A stretch of 64,000 bases of DNA from Artemisia argyi (GCA_030686995.1 CM060708.1:188518749-188582748), one strand, 5' to 3'; counted from the first letter of the stretch, positions 44,201 through 56,369 are shown. Translations and numbers: made by a program. The notes: generated from the letters alone by a model not told the origin.

Positions 44201-44720
44201 GTGTACTTTGTAATTGCTTATTAGCTTATTTTGAGCTTATTTGTCAACTCCAATGTACAAGCTTGTATAAATATGTCCATATTATGTGTATATATATATA
44301 TTATTTTTACTTTTGTTCCCTGTGTGGAGCTTATACCAAGCTCTTATGAGCTTTCACTCAATCCAAGTTAAGCCAAATAGCTTAACTGACTAAACCATAA
44401 GCTTGCACTATAATGCACAATTTCTGTGCATTTCTTGATTCAAACATATCCCTTGGACATGTTTGCATCTTTATTTCTCTTTTGTTTCCTATGTACAGCT
44501 TTTTCAAGCTTGTTTCAAGCTTATGGCTTGACTGTCTTAACTGATAAGCCATAAGCCTTGAAACTACTTATTTCTTTAGTTTGTAAAGTCTCATTTTTGT
44601 TAAATTTGTATAAATACAGTATATATATATAGTTCTATAAAAAGAAAAAGCCAAAAACAACTTTAAAGCTAAGTGATAGCTTCTATTTAGAAGCTTAAAT
44701 GCTTATAAGCCTTTTGTGGT

Positions 44721-44749
44721 GGAAATAAGCTCTCACACAGCTTATTTCC
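44721..44749 (+). other. 11-bp perfect hairpin GGAAATAAGCT/AGCTTATTTCC
   Basis: Arms enclose a 7-nt loop. A similar stem (CCAGCTTATT/AATAAGCTGG) lies near 45010-45032 in the same AGCTT-rich segment. Confidence 0.8.
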
Positions 44750-44845
44750 AAGTTTTGAAAAAGAAGTCTTCATTAATTTCATATTTTAGCTTGTTTAATA
44801 GTTTTGCAAAAAGAAAAATCAAAAATAAAATAAAATAAAATAAAA

Positions 44846-44940
44846 TGGGTGTGTGTGGGAGTCGAACCTGAGACCTTTGGCTATTATACATGCTTATAAC
44901 ACACACCCCTTCCATATGCTCTGGGGCACCAGTTCCGTTC
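44846..44940 (-). other. tRNA-like / SINE-like sequence with B-box, minus strand
   Basis: On the minus strand GGTCTCAGGTTCGACTCCC fits a pol III B box (GGTTCGANTCC). About 60 nt upstream GGTGCCCCAGAGCATATGG is a possible A box. After the B box comes an (ATTTT)n tail (44822-44846 on the plus strand as TAAAA repeats). It may be the head and tail of a short SINE or a tRNA relic. It does not fold into an obvious functional tRNA. Confidence 0.4.
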
Positions 44941-46315
44941 ATATCTACACAAACAATATACTTAACATAGTTATGGTATATTAAGCTTATAGTGACTGTT
45001 TAGCTTATTCCAGCTTATTAGAATAAGCTGGTGACCCCATCTTATTTTTCCTACCTTCCTCATAAGTAAATATACTTTAAGTAATCTTTTCACATTTTTT
45101 ACTGTTCATTTGATAGTTTTTAGATTTAATTTTAATTTAATTAGTTTAAAAGAAAAAGCCAAAAATAAATTAGTTCTAGTATTTAAATTTTATCCTAGAT
45201 AATTTTTTATAATTTTTTCTAACTTTATTAAGTTATTAAGCATATGTGAAAATTACTTTTGCATTTTTCACTTTTAGTTTTCTAATTTTTAGATTTAAAT
45301 TAGTATATTTAGTTTTTAATTAACAATTAAGTTTTAAATAGCATAATTAGTTTTTATAAAGTAGTACCTATTTTTATATTTTTCCTAGCTTTTATATGAT
45401 ATAATATAACTTTAGGAATTTTTCTAGAATTTTTATTGTTCATTTTCTATTTTTTTTATATAATTAAATAGTTTAATTAGATATTAATTAATATTTAATA
45501 TAATAATTAGTAAAATAGTTTAAAAATACATAAAACTAACTTTTTATAATTTTTTAGGATTCCTGTGATGGTTAATAAGATTTATAAAAATCTTCTTAAT
45601 TATCTAAGTCTTTTTAGTATGTGTAATATTTTAAATCAGTTTAATTAGTTAATTAATAAATAAATAGTTTTTAATTAATAGTAATTACATAAGTGCTTGT
45701 AAAAATCATTTTATTTCATAATTAATTTTCTTTTATTATTAGGATCATAAAAATATAAACTTCACATTTGTGGGGTTTGTATTGATCAGTTTTCAGTTTT
45801 ATTCTTATACGTTTACGTTTAATTAAATTTAAACGTACATTTTTATTACTTTTCACATTTTTAGGTTTTGTTAAATAAGTTTGTAATTAAAAAATAAATA
45901 TTTTAAGTTTGTTTAATTTGAATTTAAGCCACTATGGAATGCAAATCCATCTTTTGTTATAATTCCCCATTTGTTTTTATACGTTTACGTTTATTTTAAA
46001 CAAAATGTACGTTTGTATATCCTTTAACATTTTAGGGTTTCTGATTGCACGTTTTTACTGAAATAGCTGTGACAAGAGCTATTTACTATTCACATTCCTA
46101 GTGTTAGTCAGTCAGATTCCTGTTTTTATACTTAACTTCACCAGATCACAGATTCGTTGTATTACAGATTTCACACCTCGTTGGGACATAACGACCTAGG
46201 AATATTCTATACTCCTCGTTCATAATTGCTTTTCCTCTCGAGCTGTCTGGATTTAGTATCAACCATTCACAAGTGGTTGAGAAATAAAGTTGGTTGGTTT
46301 GGGAGGAATCAAAAT

Positions 46316-47221
46316 TTGGATATGATAAAGATGCTGATGAAACACACAAGTTTAAAGTCTTGTCGACTTTTAAGAGGAAATGACTACCTGCAAGATAGGC
46401 TACGCTCTTCTCAATTCCTAATCGGTGCGTAACCGGTAAAGAAACGGGAATGGATAGAGGCACCACTTCATTATACCAAATCATGTATGGTATAGTGAAA
46501 CAGTTTCACTTCGATTATGCGAAGCTACTATGGACAGATGTTGTGGACCATGTCCGTAGAACGGATAAGAAGAAGAATGTATGCATTCCGTTTGTCAGAT
46601 ACTTCAAAATATTGATTGCTCAATTTATGAGGCAACATCCCAATATCACAAGAAGACAAGACCGTGACCCAGAATGCCGTATATGCACAGCACAAGTGGT
46701 GACGCAATAGTTACCACTAATGCACCAATGCCTATACCACAAGGCCAGTTGGAGCTTGTTAACACAAAATCGCATGTATACAAGGTGTATATGGGATTAG
46801 TAAACGCTCCTACGGAAAGCTTTAAACCGAGCGGACCTACCCTGGATGCGTCTAGGGTCAAAGTAGAGTCTAGCGCCAAAGTAGGAACCTCTAGGACTCA
46901 TCGAAAACAAACTGCTAGGAAGAGAACCAATAAGGGAAGAAAATTGTTGCAGTTAGATGACGAAGAGGAGGAAGAAGACGACGTGGGGAAGGATAAGGAT
47001 AGTAAGGAGACTAGGATTAGTGATGAACGTCATGATGACGACGATGGAGATGATAAGGGGGACGGAGATGACACCCATGGACCGGAGATTAAAAAGAAGA
47101 TGAAGAATGACAACAGTAGGTCTAGGTCCTCTGAGCAACACCAGCTCACCCCTCCCATCATTATTGATGTGGAACCACCATCATCACCTCCACCAACAAC
47201 AACTACAACAACAACAACAAT

Positions 47222-47270
<49 letters not shown>

Positions 47271-47764
47271 CACACAACAACAACCCCGCCAACAACTCAC
47301 TTTCAACGACCGTCAATATCCTCAACTCATCTGAAACACATACCAACAATGTCTATATCAACATTGTTTCAGAGAATCCGAGCTGATCCAGTACCACTTG
47401 TCACGATAACACGTTTGAACGAAGTAATCGGAAAACTTCATGCTGACATGGAGTCAAGGTTTGCAGCTCAACGACAAAGCACAACTCAAGCTGGACCTTC
47501 CACATCATCAAGATCATTATCTCTGGAATGCATCTCTGAACTAATGCTTGATAAAGATCTTAAATGATGAATCACTCATGGAAGCACATCCCAACCTATA
47601 CAATGGATTACTGGAACCCGATGCTCAACCACCGGCACCAACTCAAGCTGAAAATCAAGTTCTGCACCTTCAAAAGCAAATGACTAAGCTGAACTCTGAG
47701 GCAATTAAAATTATTAAAAAGTTGTCCTCAAGAGTCATCGAGTTAGAAAGTCAATGTCGTCCTC
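46316..47764 (+). repeat. 1.4-kb direct repeat, right copy
   Basis: Partner of 39267-40688; about 27 bp longer, mainly through ACA-repeat expansion. Confidence 0.9.
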
Positions 47765-47832
47765 AGTCACGAAAGCGCAATCAGGATGATCTAGACTTAG
47801 ATAATCCTAAGGGGGAGAAATGCGCAAAATGA
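46316..47832 (+). pseudogene. Second copy of post-pol ORF C-terminal region
   Basis: Duplicate of 39267-40688, including the disabling TGA after TFKRK and an additional TAG in the next codons. It continues beyond the point where the first copy is cut: after LSSRVIELESQC it reads RPQSRKRNQDDLDLDNPKGE and ends at 47830-47832. The poly-Thr/ACA tract is longer (about 47193-47276). Sharing the same nonsense and frameshift sites shows the duplication happened after the gene was already dead. Confidence 0.65.
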
Positions 47833-48536
47833 CAAAGAACAACAACCACTGCGACGCTCCTAACACATAAACAAACATCATCTCAACAACAACAACAACA
47901 AAAATCAAGCTCATAACAACAAACCGATAATCATGAAGAAGTGAACGCTGATAATGTTGCAGTTGAGGCTGATACTCAAAATGAAGATGCAGTTGGTGAC
48001 AAGGACGTCTGGGACGACATGACTTATCAGGAAGGTGATATACCTCCAAGGCTCCAGAGCTCGGGGGATTCGATATTTCTGATGAAGATGTATTTGAAGA
48101 AGTGTTAAGGGATCCTATAAAAACAGAAGAACAAATTGGAGATCCCACAACAGAAAAGCTTGACATCATGTTCTTAAATCTGCATGAAAGATTTGGAATC
48201 AACATTCATGATGATGACACAATGGATCAAAGAGTTAACAGCATCTATGGTTCGGTAATTTACAAGTTCAAAAGCGACAAAGACTTTAATACAAGACTTG
48301 TAGATCAAGAGGTCTCGAAAGCTCTTGGCGTGTCTACTTCTTCAACAAATGAAAGAAATGTCACAATAAAGGGAAGAAGAGAACGCTCTCCATTGTGGAA
48401 ACAGATTCCCAGAGTTCCAAGATCTGACAATGCACCCTCAGTTCCCTACTTCAACGACGACCTTATGTATATGCTTTTCAGTCCAATGAATACCAACAAT
48501 CAACAAAGGAAGTTGCAACTTATGAGGAAATTCTAG
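47833..48536 (+). pseudogene. Post-pol ORF continuation (acidic segment), frameshifted
   Basis: After a Gln/Asn-rich low-complexity stretch, one frame reads NADNVAVEADTQNEDAVGDK and DVWDDMTYQEGD. After a shift near 48055 it continues as DEDVFEEVLRDPIKTEEQIG and LDIMFLNLHERFGINIHDDD to TAG at 48534-48536. No known domain. It is collinear with the next segment and probably part of one long accessory protein. Confidence 0.5.
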
Positions 48537-48689
48537 AACCATTTCTGAAAGAAGAAATATTTCTAGACATATTCTCTGAAAAATAAGTTGATCGTGAAAA
48601 TTACAACGTTGATGCATTTATAGGGATTATTAATGTTAATTAAAGATCGAAGGGTTTCTATCGACTAAGGAAACTCAAAAGGAAGCCTC

Positions 48690-49351
48690 ATGAAGAAGTC
48701 TTCTCAAATTCCAGAATCCTCAGATACATTGAAGTTAATTCCGAATATCAACATTCTCATGGTTATGTTGAATATCACATGGTTCGCACCGACAATCAAC
48801 ATTACCACTTCACTGAATCAGATTATCTGAATCTTCATCCTCGTGATCTCGAAGATATTCTTAAAAGAAGAAGAGATTGCTTCAACAAGAAAGCTATTGA
48901 TCAAGATGTGATTGAAACAGTTCTGATATTCATGAAAGCTTATGCTGTGGTAGCTCACATTGAAGACTTCCAGATGGGGATTGAAAGCTATCAAAGGAAA
49001 GTTAACTCGACTTCTCCAATGTTAGCTTGCATCGGTATCCAAAAGATCAATAGCTGGACTTGCTTCACTAGACCCCGCCTTGGACTTTGTGTAGTATATG
49101 TGACCGATAAGAAGTAGAACAGATTGTTTAGGGTCATTGAAGTAGCTAAGTTCTCCTCTGGTACTTTATTATGGATACTAAGGAAACTTGAACGAATTAA
49201 GAGGCGTGTGGAAAAGCTGCAGATTGAGACGACTGCAAGCAATCATCGTATGTTGACTAGAGTTGTGAAAGTGATCAGGGAAAGGCTTACGCATCGTGCA
49301 TCACGGAGAAGAATGGAAAAAAGAATCGGATGTCGAAGCTGGCCCAACTGA
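48690..49351 (+). pseudogene. Post-pol ORF C-terminal domain of second Copia-type element
   Basis: Frame around 48690-49117 reads SNSRILRYIEVNSEYQHSHG, DYLNLHPRDLEDILKRR and VIETVLIFMKAYAVVAHIED followed by FQMGIESYQRKVN, then a stop at 49115-49117. A further frame to 49351 gives RVIEVAKFSSGTLLWILRKL and VRERLTHRASRRRMEKRIG-like text. I recall the block DFQLGIESYQ...KFSDGTL as a common C-terminal segment of retroelement ORFs in Asteraceae. It precedes the polypurine tract, which fixes it as the last coding part of the element. Confidence 0.6.
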
Positions 49352-49386
49352 ATACCCATAAATAGAAGACCCGAATGATCTACCCT

Positions 49387-49397
49387 TAAGGGGAGAT
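49387..49397 (+). promoter_or_regulatory. Polypurine tract of second Copia-type element
   Basis: AAGGGGAGAT lies next to the LTR start TGTTGGAACACG, the usual Copia arrangement. Confidence 0.8.
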
Positions 49398-49704
49398 TGT
49401 TGGAACACGAAAAGTGTAAATCATTTGTTAGGGACTTCTATTTATATTTTGTTATAGTTTAGGGTATGTTGTGTATGTTTTGTTATGCGACAGCAAGTTA
49501 CCATCGTAGAACTTGTATATCCGCGACGGCATGCTTGGCTAGACGTTGGGTATAAATACCCTCTACCTCATGGGTTATGAGGTGTGTGTTCTTATCTAAT
49601 GCAATGCGAAACTTTTTATGTTCTCTCTCTTCTCTCTAAAGTGCTCACACCCACTTTACTTTATATATATTAGTTCTTGTAGACGTGATATTATGGGAAC
49701 AACA
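49398..49704 (+). repeat. 3' LTR of second Copia-type element (~307 bp)
   Basis: Starts TGTTGGAACACG and probably ends GGGAACAACA, giving a 5-bp terminal inverted repeat (TGTTG/CAACA). TATA-like GGGTATAAATACCC at 49548. The right end is a judgement because no 5' LTR is in the window to compare. Confidence 0.6.
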
Positions 49705-51524
49705 GTTACCATGTCTAGCGCGACCTGGATTTATATGGTTCTTGACTTGTTGTCATGGCTGACTCGCAAACCTTGGGTATGTGGGCTTGATTCGAGCGTG
49801 TAGTTTAGTGGGCTTAGGCCACTAATATTGATACGCTATCAAATATGTATACTTTTGAATATGTCATTCGTTATGGGTCAAAACAGAAGTGTTTGGGTTA
49901 ACCCCCGCACTTGGAGTACTTACGCTTCCGCATATTTATTTTACAAAGTTTATATACGTGTTTAAAGTTATGTAGTTTTACATATATGCAGTATTTAAAA
50001 AAAACAAATTTACGAGCGTTTCAACGGCGCACTGCTCTCACAAGCTGGCTTGCGGGACTAAACCCACAAGAAGAAAGTGCATTTAGCTAAGTACTTAAAG
50101 TAAGCTTAACTTATTTGTTAAAAAATGGAAACATAAACCTTCAATCGTTTAGCTTGTTTTGTAAAATGATTTGAATAGGATTTTATAAGAGGCTTTGAGT
50201 TGGTTTTTATAGAACGTTTTGAGTTGCCCAAGAGGCTTTTAGTTGGGTTTTATAAAATGTTTTGAGTTCGGTTTTATAAAACGGGACTAGATATTTTGAC
50301 ACGATTACTCTAAATCATGATCGACTTGTGATATTATAAAACATGTTAATTATCATGCACGTACGCATACTGAAAGGTCAAACTTTGTTGGGTAAGAGGA
50401 AAGTCGAATTTGAAAAACCAAGCGCGCAAAAAACAGAATCTGACACGCCGATCCTGGCGTGCTGGCAGGCGAGCCCAGCGCGAGCCCAGTACCTTGGAAC
50501 CTGTTTTCATGTGCTTTTGGTTTTTAATCCTTACAATTTTAAATGTCTCATAATATATATTTATCATCATTAAAACACGAATAAGATATATGTATAATAT
50601 TTGCACTAAATTTTTTCTTTTTTACTCAAAAATTAATTCCTAATTTGATCAAAATTTGTTTCTGCAATAACCTATATTATATTCCTAACTTGTGTAATGT
50701 GTATGTAAGTGTATTATTTTAAGCTTATACAAAATACATATTATGTGTGAGTCTTAATTAAACACGACAAAGAATTAAATGACATATCATTTTGTTATCT
50801 TTCTTGTAGTTTGAACTGAGATCAGGGATAATGAAAATTTGATCAAAAATAACTTATGTTTCTATTGTGAGAGATAAAAGTGTCCTTAATATGTTTATTC
50901 AATGAAAGTTTTGTGTGAATATTGTGTGAATGTAACAATTCTCTTATTCAATATCATATTATGAATTCATTTGACAATTAATTTGTACACTCTTCTTTCT
51001 TATTAGACACATCGATTTATGTTTTAAACAACTGTACCATACAGACATCTTGCTTTAACTCACATCCTATTTTTTATACTACATTTAAATTACTCATGTT
51101 GCATGTATCAATTAAATATGCAGAAAAATGCAAAGAGAAAATTAGAGATTGTTATATAAAGCGCAAAGAGAATAAAAAACGGAGACGTCTCTCAGTACAT
51201 TGTGAATTACTTTTAAATAAGATGTAAACGATACTAATGTTTTTGAAGGTTTAATGAAGCTTGCTCCAAAAAATATGAAAAATACCACTGAATAGACCGA
51301 ATAGTTGAATTATATTTTACATAGTAAATCAATTATACATCGTTGTTGGTATATTTGTATGTATGTTATACTATATCTTATTTTATAATGACATTTCTGT
51401 TTTGATATATATGTTGTAAGATGAAACTTATGTTAATATCATAATTTTTTTTGCATAACATTTAATCATAAATAAGCTAAACTGCATGATCCCGCCACTG
51501 CTCGAATACTTGGCCACTAGTTTA
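49705..51524 (+). other. AT-rich intergenic sequence
   Basis: No supported gene. Four to five copies of a TTTTATAAAA(C/T)G-TTTTGAGTTGG-like block lie at 50158-50290. A short GC-rich patch with CACGCC/GGCGTG arms lies at about 50444-50462. A CTAG followed by T at 51517-51521 abuts the Helitron. Confidence 0.6.
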
Positions 51525-53040
51525 TCTATACTACAATATAAAGCATTTGAGACATTTTTAAAATATAAGGTTTAAAAAATTAAGATTCAACACTTGCTTA
51601 TAATAACAAATTTTAATAGTACATTTATAATAGCATTGGTTGCAACCCTTTAAAGCACTTTTTGTAGACATGTTTTAAAAAAATAATAAAAAAATACAAA
51701 GAAATTTAATATAAGGAAAAAAACGTCCATAACAATAATTACTTAATAAGTGTTATTTTTAAAACGCCCCAATATGAAAACTACTTATTATACAAACTGT
51801 ACAACCTAATAAAACACAGAAACCTTCATATAATTTATATGTAAAAACAAGTTAATGGTACATATGGTTTTAAACTACAGACCGGACCAACGGGTTTAAC
51901 CGGGAACCGGAGTTACTACCGGTTCGGCTAGCCCACAAAAGTCGTCCGAAAATGATGTTATTAAATTAGTAGAGTTTCAAAATGCATACTAATTTACTAT
52001 GTGCAAAAAAAGTAATTAAATTGCAAGAGTGACTCGAGAACCAACATATACACCTTTTAAAATTATTTTGATAAAACTTACCGTAAAAGCTAAAAACTTT
52101 GTTTTATAAAAACCGGACGATTTTTTTCAAAGCAAAGTATGCAAAGGTGCAAAGTGGTAGATGCTAATTATATATTTTATATTTATTATATATATTTGTA
52201 TAATAATAATCAGTGTTGCAAAAAAAGTCTACAAGTCCGATTACTCACCGCCTAGGTGCTACAAGGCCACCAACCTTGTCGATTTATGTAACTGGGTCTA
52301 ACAAATGGATCAACCATGGTCAACGGCGATCAATGGTGGTCAAACTTTCCAGAAACCCACAAATCTTGCCAAAAGTACCCAAAACTCACTGTAAACTTAT
52401 TTTGATCACTTATAGTAACTGTTTAAATCTATTACATGTTGTTTTTTAGCAAAAATATTGCCTGAAATACCTAAAACTCGCCAAAAATACACGAAAATTG
52501 CTGTAAATACCCAAAATTTGCTAGAAATGCTAATCCGATTAATCATCGATTAATCCTGCCTAGAACGATTACAAGCTACAAGGTGGTCGACCGCCTCACC
52601 ACCGATTCACGATTTTTGCAACCTTGATAATAATTATGCTCTTTAAATTAACCCATACGACTTCTATGTGAGACAAATATAACAAACATTGTTTTTAGAG
52701 AACTAAATTTTCTTTTTCTTCATATATTATAAGTGATTTTTAAAATTCGTTATGTTGTTAACTTGTTATTATTTAATGATAACTTGTGAGTACGGGTTAT
52801 TGTCAACTACTTTAACCTTTTACCTTTACAATATATCAGCTACCAACTCAGTATTGTCACAATATCACGTGAATAAACTACATTTTTTAAATGAAAAATA
52901 TGGTTATTGTATAAAATTATTCAAAACTAAAATTGTCGTCATCCGTATATCTATGTAACGTAAAATATAAAAATAAAAGAAATTTTATCTAAATATTAAA
53001 ATTGCAAGGTACCCGCCGCTGCAACACGCGGGTATACAAG
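51525..53040 (+). mobile_element. Non-autonomous Helitron, 1,516 bp
   Basis: The 5' end TCTATACTACAATATAAAG after an A fits plant Helitron starts (TC with AT-rich text). The 3' end has the hairpin TACCCGC (53010-53016) / GCGGGTA (53028-53034), followed by TATACAAG and then T. Insertion between A and T fits the family. The last four bases are CAAG rather than CTRR, which lowers certainty. No Rep/helicase sequence is present. A hAT MITE is nested inside. Confidence 0.55.
52211..52626 (+). mobile_element. hAT-type MITE, 416 bp
   Basis: Perfect 8-bp target duplication ATAATAAT (52203-52210, 52627-52634). Terminal inverted repeats CAGTGTTGCAAAAA and the complement of TTTTTGCAACCTTG match at 12 of 14 positions. 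It has no transposase, and the interior is low-complexity (CCAAAA-type short repeats). Confidence 0.87.
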
Positions 53041-55578
53041 TAAGTACACAAAAAGTATAACCACTTTATTAGGTATTTGCAAGTGTTGGGACATATAAAG
53101 GAAGAAAAAGACATACATACGTCTTTACATCAATCCACCATGAAAATTAATAATTTCGTATGTTTTAAGCCCACTTTGAGTTTAGGTAATCATTCTAATT
53201 ATCTTAATCACCTAATTAAATAATTAATCATCGTACCCCATCTATAAATATATAATCATGAGTCATGACAAAAAGGAAAAAAATAGAATTAAAGTTAACA
53301 TGGAATTGGTTTAGTGTACATATTTCTATGACCGAGCGATATGGTTTAAGAAGAATCTTACATAACCGTGTCATTTTTTGTGTAGCAACAAACAATTTCA
53401 CAACCAACTCGACAACTAATGAGTATTGCAAAAACTTGGATTAAATTTAATATTTTTTCATAAAAAAGTAAAAAATAAATAAAAAAATTTCAACATATTA
53501 TAGGTTCATTCATAAAATTTCTTTTAATAAAAGTAGCACATTTAATTATGATGTATTAATTAATTTGAATGAATATGTTGTATTAATTAAGAGAAGGAAT
53601 ATGGATATGTTGTATTAAAATCACCCTTAATACATTATTAGATGCACTTAAACTTTAAAAGAACTTAATTAATACTATTTGATAAAGAACACACATTAAT
53701 TAATCCATATCAATAAAAGCAAATGGGAATTTTTTTTTTGAACAATATCAAATGGGAATTCGATGGAGGGAAAACACAAACGATGGAGGGAAAGCACAAA
53801 AAAAAGGCGCGTATGTTGGTAAATGGGTCCATTTAGGAAATATAAAAGGGACCCAATGCATGAGATTTAGTGGTGCCTATTTGCATCATTGTGACATTTC
53901 TCATTCCACCTGTCTTTCTTTTGACTCATTCCACCTGTTTTTCTTTTGCAATATATTTTCATACCACTTTTATGTTATTATGTCGAAATTGGTTGGCCAA
54001 CCATTCCACGGTTTCCACCTACTCAATAAAAAACCACAAGACAAGTATTTTAGGCGGTAGCTTATGAATGTATGTTTATTCATCAAAGAGCATAGCTGAT
54101 TTTGGGTTTTGGGATGTCTGGGCGTGCTGAATAAAATACCCCTTGTAAACAAACAATACACTATCTTTTAAAGGTTTGAAACCTAGTCAAGCCCGACGAC
54201 TCATCTCCACACCGATTTTTATTTTATAAATAAAACATACGAGGAGATGAACTTCGAAAAACAAGCCCAACATATATCACCTAAAATGATGTCATCATGT
54301 GTTTCGTGAAACAAAAACATTAATTGCCTTGTCAAAGTTTGCATTACTAAGGTGTTTTTAATGATTTATTCTTTCGCTCGCTAATTGACTACTAGATTTT
54401 CATTGTCTATAATATTTTTATTATCTTCGTTAACGTTAATCTCGTCATTTTTATTTATTTATTTATTTATTATTATTATTATTATTTTTTTAATTGTTTA
54501 TAGAATTTTCATTATCTTCCTCAATGCTAACTTCCCCATTATCTTCAACATCATTAATTACTTTTTTCTTACTAAAACAAACTTATCCAAAGAACTGTGT
54601 TAAGTTTGCTTGGATTCTTGTTAGATTTTCTTTCGTTTCACATTTTGGACTCCTACGTTTGTGAACAACTTAACATGATAATCAATAATGTAAATTATAT
54701 ACTAATATTCTACTAAAACAAAAACATAATAAAAGAAAAAGAAAATAAACAAATAAACAAATATGAAACACGATCACCTGATCAAATTGTTAAACATAAT
54801 GTGAGAATGTTCCCCAACCAAATGGTTATGGATTCAAATCCTGCTTAGGATGTTACAAGATTTATTTTTTGTGTATATAATGTGAGATAGTTGGCTTTCT
54901 AACCAGAAAAAAAAATGTTAAATTGATGAAGATAATAAAAGGTGGTTGATTAATTCGTGTAAGCCTTAGTCCTTTTCAATTCGACTCTTAATTTCCATGA
55001 TCACAATTCACAAACTGCCATCATCATCATCATATATTACGATGTTTCAAACGGTCAAAATGTCGTATCTACTCGTATATTTGTATGCCTATTCTTTGAA
55101 CCTACAATTGTCTAACACACACACACATAGGTTTTTTAGTTTCTCATAGTGTGTGAAGTGGGCTTATATTTATTTAGGCCGCCGCTCATGTGGCCCATAG
55201 CCAAATCCGGGCCTGTCAAAGAGGAGTTTGATATGTTTTAATTTACATAGGTAATACCGTAAGTCCGTAATAGGTTGCTGCACCTTTGATTGTGTATTTG
55301 TGTGTATACTTTGCTAAAAAGAATGTATCAACTTACACCTTTAGATTGTGTGTATACTAACTCATTGGCATAACGTACCAATACGTTAGAAAATGTTAAA
55401 CCATTCTAGTGATCCTTCTAATTATCTTTCTAATCAACTCTCAAGTGGACACTGTACACTAGGCAAAAAACTATATGAGGTTAACTTTCGTACTTCAATC
55501 GACTATTATCTAAGTGTTTATTAAAGAGAACGGTTTAGAAGATATACCACGACTCTTATCATTGATAACTAAAATAGT
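53041..55578 (+). other. AT-rich intergenic sequence
   Basis: No supported gene; the ~100-codon frames at 53752-54060 have no family features. It contains a TTTA/TTAT microsatellite at about 54448-54490 and a tandem GATGGAGGGAAARCACAAA near 53762-53802. A tRNA-like B-box (GGATTCAAATCCTG) near 54831 may be a SINE relic. Confidence 0.6.
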
Positions 55579-55586
55579 ATAAATAT

Positions 55587-56049
55587 CAGTGTTCTAAAAG
55601 GCGCGTCTTGGCGCCGCAAAAGCACGAGGCGTCACCTCCACGCCGCGCAATAGACCAAGGCGTCGTCTTAAGGCTTGGCATGAGATGAGGTGCGATAAGG
55701 CGCGATAAGGTGTACTGGTATTTGAGACGTTTAGGAGATTTACTAGTAATTGGAATTTGGGCATCGTATGTGAGGTTTACTGGTATTTGGCGTTTAGGGG
55801 TTTACTAGTATTTAAAGAAGATTACAAATGTAAAGATAGTTTTTGACTTTATTGCTTATGTATAACACTTTTTGTAAACTCGATATATATGAAATATGAT
55901 ATACTAATGAAATATAATATAAATCTATAAACACTTTTTGCCGCTTTAATTCACGCTTTAAAAACGCCATGCCGCCACGCCTCACGCTAATGCTTGAGGT
56001 TTAACCTTGCCGCCACGCCACGCCACGCCTCACGCTATTTATAACGTTG
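55587..56049 (+). mobile_element. hAT-type MITE, 463 bp
   Basis: Perfect 8-bp target duplication ATAAATAT (55579-55586, 56050-56057). Ends CAGTGTTCTAAAAGGCG and the complement of CGCTATTTATAACGTTG match at about 12 of 17 positions. The termini are GC-rich with repeated GCCACGCC/GGCGTGG-like blocks and the centre is AT-rich. No transposase. Confidence 0.87.
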
Positions 56050-56369
56050 ATAAATATAAACCAATATCATTGATTCAAATGCTGAATTCTCTCACTCACC
56101 TTCTAAGTTATTTCAAACAACAAACCACAAATATCCACTGTTTCTCCCATTTAGGTGGAAGAATAGGGTGTCTGGGCATCTATCGTATCCGTGATTTAAC
56201 AACTACTATGATACATGTTTTTATTGAACAAAATGGGATTAAGTATTGTCACATCACAAATTCCTTATAATAACACACATAATGAAAGTTATTAAAAATT
56301 TGCAACACACGATAGAAGTTAAAAGTTTAAGAAATGATACTTAGGCCTATCTAAATGGGACTAAAAATA

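Larger units (their letters stand above)
40689..46315 (+). mobile_element. 5.6-kb AT-rich non-coding insert between the direct repeats (candidate LTR element)
   Basis: Starts TGATGAGTGTCTAAATACTC right where the first copy of the repeated ORF breaks. TG-initial LTR-like starts of this form occur in plant gypsy elements. A TATA-like GTATAAAAGAGAAAG lies at 41771. No gag or pol domain is recognisable. The right end (near GGGAGGAATCAAAA) shows no clear LTR end or target duplication. What it is remains unresolved: a large non-autonomous LTR element or part of one is my preference. Confidence 0.4.

Noticed and set aside
46953..47275. Valine-rich minus-strand frames opposite the ACA repeats (also 39904-40199)
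   Set aside because: Pure shadows of the ACA/CAA microsatellite and acidic codons on the other strand.
51496..51521. CCCGCCACTGC...CCACTAG followed by T as another Helitron 3' end
   Set aside because: CTAG-T fits but no convincing GC hairpin precedes it, and no matching 5' end was found.
55170..55230. GC-rich patch GGCCGCCGCTCATGTGGCCC as a regulatory site or gene end
   Set aside because: Isolated, with no frame, repeat or partner structure nearby.
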